This document shows positions 21,405 through 25,231 of a stretch of 25,231 bases of DNA, piece by piece (positions within the stretch are counted from its first letter, which is position 1; the number at the start of each line of letters is the position of its first letter). Position numbers and translations under genes: made by a program. Source of the stretch: a virus; the IMG/VR virus record IMGVR_UViG_3300032296_000978, positions 1 to 25,231 of that record. One strand, written 5' to 3'. The notes beneath the pieces are model-generated. The model had not been told where the DNA came from, did not search any database, and worked only from the letters and a program-made list of their open reading frames with translations.

Positions 21405-21497
21405 TTATTTCTTTTTAGAATTTTCGTAGATACCACTTAAAATACTAATCATTATTACTTGTAGAAATGTGGACACCAAATAATACATATGTTCCAT
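21405..21497 (-). CDS. 30-residue putative membrane peptide
   Basis: The frame ATG GAA CAT ATG TAT TAT ... AAG AAA TAA encodes 30 residues: MEHM, a hydrophobic segment YYLVSTFLQVIMISILSGIY (residues 5-24), then ENSKKK. One membrane helix with an acidic outer end and a basic inner tail is clear. It sits 21 bases after a consensus Bacteroidota promoter and directly before the tRNA-like gene, so it would be expressed independently of the late genes. The DNA is very AT-rich. No family is recognised. A superinfection-exclusion or toxin-like peptide is possible, but there is no direct evidence. The gene could also be a chance ORF in a transcribed leader. Confidence 0.5.
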   Translation of the reverse strand: MEHMYYLVSTFLQVIMISILSGIYENSKKK

Positions 21498-21518
21498 AGT
21501 TTTTTAATTTTATGCATG

Positions 21519-21549
21519 CAAATATACAAAACTATATTTAAAAAACAAA
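21519..21549 (-). promoter_or_regulatory. Consensus Bacteroidota housekeeping-type promoter
   Basis: Minus strand: TTTG (21549-21546), 19 bases, then TATATTTG (21526-21519), a perfect match to TTTG-N19-TAnnTTTG. The palindrome TGCATGCA (21513-21520) overlaps the downstream edge and could be an operator. Confidence 0.78.
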
Positions 21550-21550
21550 T

Positions 21551-21865
21551 TTAATCCAAAAGTTCCTGCAAAAGTGCCACCACATAAACATTGATGTCCT
21601 TTGCCCTTTTCGCATCGCTGCTGGCTTGGTTAAGTCGTTCGCCCCTTGCCCTGCCTCTTTCGTGTTCAAAGCTGCAAGAGTTCAGAAATTCGATTATACC
21701 CATTTTTAAAAAGTAATCGTACTTCGCCCGGTCGCCCCGTGCCAACTTGTCAACGGTCTTTAACCATATTAAACCTGCTCGGTCTTGTCTTCGAGTGTCG
21801 CCTTCATCATCTCCGCCTCCTGCTTTAAATAATGAAGGATAGCGTCTTGTAATGCCGGCCAGCAA
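21551..21865 (-). CDS. Frameshift extension of the tail-assembly chaperone (gpGT-type)
   Basis: The frame is open from at least 21865 (an ATG) to the stop at 21551, overlapping the chaperone gene by 97 bases in the -1 frame. An independent start is unlikely: the ATG lies deep inside the upstream gene with no ribosome-binding site. TTTAAAG at 21829-21823 sits exactly in slippery phase (T TTA AAG) in the upstream frame. A -1 shift there would join 176 residues of the upstream protein to about 89 residues from this frame, beginning AGGGDDEGDTRRQDRAG. The helical, charged extension (RAKYDYFLKMGIIEFLN, ERLNQASSDAKRAKDINVYVVALLQELL) fits the T part of lambda-type gpGT, which recruits tail-tube protein to the tape measure. 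Confidence 0.68.
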   Translation of the reverse strand: MLAGITRRYPSLFKAGGGDDEGDTRRQDRAGLIWLKTVDKLARGDRAKYDYFLKMGIIEFLNSCSFEHERGRARGERLNQASSDAKRAKDINVYVVALLQELLD

Positions 21866-22350
21866 GTCGAAAAAAAAAGCGTGTAAGCGTATGCCAATGA
21901 AATAGGCATTTTGTTTTTGAAGAGTTCCGATACCCGTTCAAAGTCTTCTGCCTTCAATTCGCACCGCTTCGGCCACATAACGCGATAGGGAACGCAAAGG
22001 GCTGCCATAATCTTATGCAGGTTGTCTATCCAATTCCCGGACTGAATTAAATCCTGAATAGTTATGAATTGCCCAGCCGTTAACTGATGCTGGTTTGCCG
22101 CGAATTTATATACATAATTTCCGCACCAAAATCCGGTGATGTGTTTTGGCTTGGGTAACTCTGCCATAAATGACAATTTAGCCACCGCATCCGCCACCTT
22201 GTACACGGGCAAGTCCTCGATTTGTTCTTGGGTGTAATTGCTCAAAACGGCAAGCGTCTTGATTTGGTTATCAAAGGTCGGCTCAGTCAACTTTTGCAGC
22301 TGCTGAAATTGACCGATTGTTATGCTATCCCAGTTTTTTGGTAGTTTCAT
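21769..22350 (-). CDS. Tail-assembly chaperone (gpG-type)
   Basis: The 193-residue protein begins MKLPKNWDSITIGQFQQLQKL, then contains IKTLAVLSNYTQEQIEDLPVYKVADAV (31-57) and a helical rest ending EAEMMKATLEDKTEQV. Proteins opening with a LPK.W..ITIGQ motif occur in Bacteroidota phages at the tail-chaperone position. The stronger argument is structural: a second ORF overlaps its 3' end in the -1 frame with an in-phase slippery heptamer, the hallmark of gpG/gpGT pairs. The chaperone would coat the tape measure during tail assembly and be absent from the mature particle. Unusually, three tail genes lie between it and the tape-measure gene. Its start overlaps the preceding gene by 26 bases. Confidence 0.68.
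   Translation of the reverse strand: MKLPKNWDSITIGQFQQLQKLTEPTFDNQIKTLAVLSNYTQEQIEDLPVYKVADAVAKLSFMAELPKPKHITGFWCGNYVYKFAANQHQLTAGQFITIQDLIQSGNWIDNLHKIMAALCVPYRVMWPKRCELKAEDFERVSELFKNKMPISLAYAYTLFFSTCWPALQDAILHYLKQEAEMMKATLEDKTEQV
21823..21829 (-). promoter_or_regulatory. Predicted -1 ribosomal frameshift site TTTAAAG
   Basis: Minus strand heptamer T TTA AAG, codon-phased as X XXY YYZ in the chaperone frame, inside the open overlap. After slippage the next codon begins at 21823 in the extension frame. A stimulatory structure could lie in the GC-richer CAGGAGGCGGAG that follows, which also resembles a Shine-Dalgarno stimulator. Confidence 0.65.
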
Positions 22351-22705
22351 TTATTTGTAATTCTTCGCCAGTCAATGCAAAGTAAAGGTTTTGCAGTTGG
22401 TGTACATAATTTATTGAAATTGATTGCGGTAATTGCTCACACCATAATTCAAGATACCCTCTCATTTTATTGCATTCTATATGCAATACACCTTTTTCAT
22501 ATCTATCCATATAAGGGTTTGAAATAAACCCAAATTTTACCAGCCATTCTTCTGTAATTGGAATTGGTTGATAGTAATGGTTATCTAATGTTTGCAAATC
22601 TATTGCATCCACTTGGCTTAAATCAAAGTATTCTTGTGGGTTATCCAGTTTGTCGTAAATTCTGTAATTTACCCAATTCCCTATTCTTAATTCGTTTGCT
22701 TTCAT
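22325..22705 (-). CDS. Conserved hypothetical protein of Bacteroidota (moron-like)
   Basis: The 126-residue protein starts MKANELRIGNWVNYRIYD and contains PIPITEEWLVKFGF (about 47-60) and INYVHQLQNLYFALTGEEL (about 98-116). This pattern is very common in Bacteroidota genomes and their phages, always of unknown function. Its DNA is visibly more AT-rich than the terminase gene before it and the chaperone after it. A TAnnTTTG box lies immediately upstream, so it may be separately expressed: an accessory cargo gene inserted into the late unit. It overlaps the chaperone start by 26 bases, so the insertion is well adapted. It is unlikely to be a structural protein. Confidence 0.75.
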   Translation of the reverse strand: MKANELRIGNWVNYRIYDKLDNPQEYFDLSQVDAIDLQTLDNHYYQPIPITEEWLVKFGFISNPYMDRYEKGVLHIECNKMRGYLELWCEQLPQSISINYVHQLQNLYFALTGEELQINETTKKLG

Positions 22706-22709
22706 GCCA

Positions 22710-22717
22710 CAAATATA
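22710..22717 (-). promoter_or_regulatory. TATATTTG promoter box before the moron-like gene
   Basis: Minus strand: TATATTTG, then TGGC and ATG at 22705, an exact TAnnTTTG match with near-leaderless spacing. It lies 5 bases after the terminase stop. No -33 TTG at the right distance is seen. Confidence 0.5.
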
Positions 22718-22722
22718 ATAAA

Positions 22723-23910
22723 TTATATTACATAAAAAACGCCCTTTTTATTTTTTTGGCAGCAATGTCGTGCGAGTGCCAAGGCGCATACCGCATCATC
22801 GTGCAATCCAGCCGGGGCAGAATACCGCATCCCCGTTGCCGTGTGTTCAAATTCAAAGTTCCGCATTTCGTCCGCGATTACCCCCTCAGGGAAACCTATT
22901 GCAGCAGCGTGAACATCTGCGGTCAACTGCTCAATCATTTGCTGCTTTGATTGCGATGTGAACTTCACCCCGATAACCCGAGGGCAGCGTTTTTGTATCT
23001 TCTCCACAATGGGGTCGCCTACGCCCGTGCTGTCAATGGCGCAGGGTGTTGTGCCTATCAACTCAATGATGTGTTGCTCAGTTTGCGCCCAGTCCTTTTG
23101 GAAGCGTTCAAAGTGGCATACATTGTAATCTTTGTCCAATCCGATTATGACCGTCCAGTCGGTGTATTTTGCAAGGTCTATCCCGTACCATTCAGCAGGG
23201 TTGGCTGATAGTGGTTTGATACATCTGTCAATATAGGACAGTCCGAACGGATTGCTTCCGTCTTCGGTAGGCTCTGCAAGGTACAATTCGCTAAATATAT
23301 GCTGTGGCAGGTCGCGTTTTGCCTGCTCAATTTCTGCCAAGTCTAATATCCCAGCGTCCACCCCGTCATAAGCCGTAATTTTGTAAAACTGATACCCCGG
23401 TTCACCTGCCTTTGCCCGTTCACTTAACTTGTATCCCCAGTTCTTTTTACCCTTTACATTGCCTATCAGTTTACATTTGCCCTGAGTTTTGGTTAATGTG
23501 GAACGGAGTGCGAACCACGCCTCTTCCCTTGCCCTTGTAAATTCGTCAAACACGGCTGCGAATACATCGTCGCCATATAGGTTGTCCGGCTTTTCTGCGG
23601 ACTTGAATTGAATTATACCCCCCGTTGGTGTGGTCAATCTCAACTTGCTTTCATTCACTTTAAAAAAGCCCTTATCCGTTACCTGCGTGCGCATACGATT
23701 AAATGCGATTTCTGCCTGCTGATACACCGGGGCTACCCACCACACGGATTGATTTTCTTTTAGCGTCAACGCCTGCTCAAACAGCCAAATAATATGGCTT
23801 GCTGTCTTGCCTACCTTTGTCGCGGCAGCGGTTACGGTGTACCTTGCCGGGCTGTCGAGTATCGCCCGTTGGTAATCCGTTACGAACGGGCGTGTGTACC
23901 TGATATGCAC
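22723..23910 (-). CDS. terL: Terminase large subunit (TerL)
   Basis: All motor and nuclease hallmarks are visible: a Walker A-like AAATKVGKT (28-36), Walker B VFAAVFDE (Asp122, Glu123), coupling motif CKLIGNVK (146-153), and the nuclease aspartates GIDLAKYTDW (Asp245), CAIDSTGVGD (Asp293) and LHDDAVCALA (Asp371/372). TerL pumps DNA into the prohead through the portal and cuts the concatemer. The 395-residue length is compact, near the lower end for the family. The start overlaps the glycosyltransferase gene by 31 bases; the TTT/GTG-free stretch before the first motif supports this ATG. A small terminase subunit is not seen here and may lie beyond the right edge. Terminase call is firm. Confidence 0.93.
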   Translation of the reverse strand: MHIRYTRPFVTDYQRAILDSPARYTVTAAATKVGKTASHIIWLFEQALTLKENQSVWWVAPVYQQAEIAFNRMRTQVTDKGFFKVNESKLRLTTPTGGIIQFKSAEKPDNLYGDDVFAAVFDEFTRAREEAWFALRSTLTKTQGKCKLIGNVKGKKNWGYKLSERAKAGEPGYQFYKITAYDGVDAGILDLAEIEQAKRDLPQHIFSELYLAEPTEDGSNPFGLSYIDRCIKPLSANPAEWYGIDLAKYTDWTVIIGLDKDYNVCHFERFQKDWAQTEQHIIELIGTTPCAIDSTGVGDPIVEKIQKRCPRVIGVKFTSQSKQQMIEQLTADVHAAAIGFPEGVIADEMRNFEFEHTATGMRYSAPAGLHDDAVCALALARHCCQKNKKGVFYVI

Positions 23911-24929
23911 TGCTTATAAAATTCTAATCGGTTCAGGTTTATGGCCTCAAAGTTATGGTGTGTGTTGCAGTAGATGCGGTTCGCTTCGCCCCGTGCCGCT
24001 TTGAGTGTGTCCATTGATTTAGTCATTGCTTTCACCCAGCTTTCGGTTGTGTTTTCTGCATACATTATACCGGGGTTGCCTTCCATTGTGCTGTAAGGTT
24101 TGACATAAGAGGCAATCACTGGCAAGGCATACGCCCCGGCTTCAATGACTTTCAACTCTGATTTGCAGTTATTCCACTTAATATCTTCGAGGGGTGCGAG
24201 TGCAATGTCGAATAATCGGTAAAACAAGCCGTATTCATTCACCTGCTGCGCACCGCTAACCTTCACCTGCTCCCGTACCTTATCAGCACTCCCGTTAAAT
24301 CGGTAGAGAATAGACTGCCACAAATGGTGCGGTTGGTATCCGCATAGGTAGAACTCTACTTCGTTGGGGTAAGTGTCGCACATATGCGCTATTGCATCGC
24401 TGATAATCTGAATATCGTTTGCGTGGGTAAGCCCACCCACCCAGCCGAACCGCACCTTATCCGATTGCGTTTTCTCGCCCAGCCATTGTTCGTCGGTAAG
24501 GTTCAAAGCATTTGGCAGCACACACACATTTGAGTTGATTTGCCGCACTTCATTTGCCAGTGTGTCTGTGGTTACAGTAACCCCAGCAGCGTAATGTATG
24601 GCATCCTGAACCGCCCCTTTGAGGTCGTTTGTTTTCGCCCACCTGTAAGCGTGGTGAAACTTAGGCAGCCGCCAATAATCGTCAACATCTATAATGTACG
24701 GGATATTGTGCTTTGCAAGGTGAACCAAAACATCATAGTGCCGTTTCCCGATGTAGCGGTTGAAAACCACCAAATCGTATTGCGTAAGGTTCGGAGTGCC
24801 TTTGTCGTTTATGTCCGTGCAAATATCCACTTCCAATTCAGGGTGAGTTATTTGCAGGTATTTTAAGGGTGAGTACAAGCGGTGGTATTCCACGCCCCCC
24901 ATGCCTTCCCAAAGTGCAAGTATTTTCAT
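23880..24929 (-). CDS. Glycosyltransferase (GT4-like, GT-B fold)
   Basis: The 349-residue protein has a GT-B layout. The N-terminal half contains MKILALWEGMGGVEYHRLY and PYIIDVDDYWRLPK. A linker with VTVTTDTLANEVRQ, VCVLPNAL and KVRFGWVGGLTHANDIQ (158-174) starts the C-terminal nucleotide-sugar domain. KSELKVIEAGAYALPVIAS (256-274), with Glu258 and Glu263, corresponds to the E-x-x-x-x-E-type donor loop of family 4 enzymes, where the canonical spacing is E-x7-E. The DVDD motif near 81-84 is noteworthy and could bind metal or be coincidental. The enzyme could modify phage DNA, a virion protein or host surface glycans. Cotranscription with terminase, with a 31-base overlap, suggests the virion or DNA-packaging stage. 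The acceptor is unknown. Confidence 0.83.
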   Translation of the reverse strand: MKILALWEGMGGVEYHRLYSPLKYLQITHPELEVDICTDINDKGTPNLTQYDLVVFNRYIGKRHYDVLVHLAKHNIPYIIDVDDYWRLPKFHHAYRWAKTNDLKGAVQDAIHYAAGVTVTTDTLANEVRQINSNVCVLPNALNLTDEQWLGEKTQSDKVRFGWVGGLTHANDIQIISDAIAHMCDTYPNEVEFYLCGYQPHHLWQSILYRFNGSADKVREQVKVSGAQQVNEYGLFYRLFDIALAPLEDIKWNNCKSELKVIEAGAYALPVIASYVKPYSTMEGNPGIMYAENTTESWVKAMTKSMDTLKAARGEANRIYCNTHHNFEAINLNRLEFYKQCISGTHARS

Positions 24930-25063
24930 TTTTTCATTTGCTTAATGTCGGCCATAATCATGCGAATAAGGGGGCTAACTATTTGCACATATTGAAACCT
25001 GAGTTTTAGTTTCACATTTGCCCGGTGGCGTGTGAGGTGTCTATGCTGCGTCCGTACTTTCAT
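24926..25063 (-). CDS. Small very basic hypothetical protein
   Basis: The end overlaps the glycosyltransferase start (ATGA), evidence for a genuine coupled gene. Of several in-frame starts (GTG 25114, TTG 25093, ATG 25063) I prefer the ATG, because upstream codons overlap another plausible ORF. The 45-residue product is strongly basic (VRTQHRHLTRHRANVKLKLRF) with a short hydrophobic patch (VQIVSPLIRMIM) and a lysine-rich end. It may bind nucleic acid. A longer product from the TTG would add a hydrophobic N-terminus (YWLLGNIC). No family is recognised. Confidence 0.5.
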   Translation of the reverse strand: MKVRTQHRHLTRHRANVKLKLRFQYVQIVSPLIRMIMADIKQMKK

Positions 25064-25202
25064 GTGGCATATATTCCCAAGTAACCAATACAATGGGTGT
25101 CCAAATGTACCCACGCAAATAAAATCTGCGATAAATTCTTCTTAAATGACCACCAGTTGCGCCAGCTGACCATTTGCCAAAATTGATTGTTATTGTTTTC
25201 AT
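25041..25202 (-). CDS. 53-residue basic hypothetical protein
   Basis: ATG AAA ACA ATA ACA ATC AAT TTT GGC at 25202 runs to TAG at 25043-25041. The product starts MKTITINFGKWSAGATGG, continues HLRRIYRRFYLRGYIW and ends MPHESTDAA. Codon use is ordinary for this region, and the last 23 bases overlap the next gene. TAGATTTA (25212-25205) lies just before the start and could be a -7 box. The GTACATTT 8-mer at 25110-25103 is inside this frame (codons GGG TAC ATT TGG), so either this ORF or that motif copy may be fortuitous. No family is recognised. Confidence 0.42.
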   Translation of the reverse strand: MKTITINFGKWSAGATGGHLRRIYRRFYLRGYIWTPIVLVTWEYMPHESTDAA

Positions 25203-25231
25203 CCTAAATCTAATGTGATTTTAATTTCGCC

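Noticed and set aside
1-25231. CRISPR array, insertion sequence, integrase or attachment site
   Set aside because: No regularly spaced repeats, transposase, recombinase motifs or terminal inverted repeats were seen. The tRNA-like genes lack an adjacent integrase, so they are not supported as attachment sites.

Overview
The window is almost certainly part of a tailed-phage (Caudoviricetes, siphovirus-like) genome whose host is a member of the Bacteroidota. Three things point to that host. Several products belong to families I know mainly from Bacteroidota phages: the XkdF-like protease with its inserted domain, the portal with a C-terminal Cys/His domain, the L,D-transpeptidase-like lysin, and the tail proteins. 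Ribosome-binding sites are mostly weak. The visible promoter boxes fit the Bacteroidota pattern TTG-N19-TAnnTTTG. A tape-measure protein and a likely tail-tube protein without a sheath gene suggest a long non-contractile tail. No integrase, repressor or DNA polymerase is seen, so lifestyle cannot be decided from this window.

Left arm, plus strand, 1-4082: small early genes (partial ORF, DUF3310, several tiny AT-rich ORFs including a DUF7352-like one), a Rad52-family annealase with small partners, a terminator/promoter pair at 2654-2695, a calcineurin-like phosphoesterase, a small unknown gene, and a tRNA-like gene with an oversized anticodon region.

Right arm, minus strand, 25202 down to 4083: the late region. 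In transcription order it holds two tiny ORFs, a glycosyltransferase, terminase large subunit, an AT-rich small gene, a tail-assembly chaperone pair with an in-frame TTTAAAG slippery site, and an AT-rich cassette (canonical promoter, 30-residue membrane peptide, second tRNA-like gene, hairpins). Then come a tail-completion-like gene, two large tail proteins, tape measure, XkdF-like protease, scaffold-like protein, major capsid, tail-tube candidate, portal, connector-like genes, fibre-like genes, and a lysis cassette (holin-like proteins, spanin-like protein, lysin). The arms converge at about 4082/4083.

The late gene order is unusual: most tail genes precede the head genes, and the portal follows the capsid. 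The most striking regulatory signal is the 8-mer GTACATTT. It lies 6-8 nt upstream of five gene starts, three times directly after an intrinsic terminator. It looks like a phage promoter family giving nearly leaderless transcripts and dividing the genome into transcription units.
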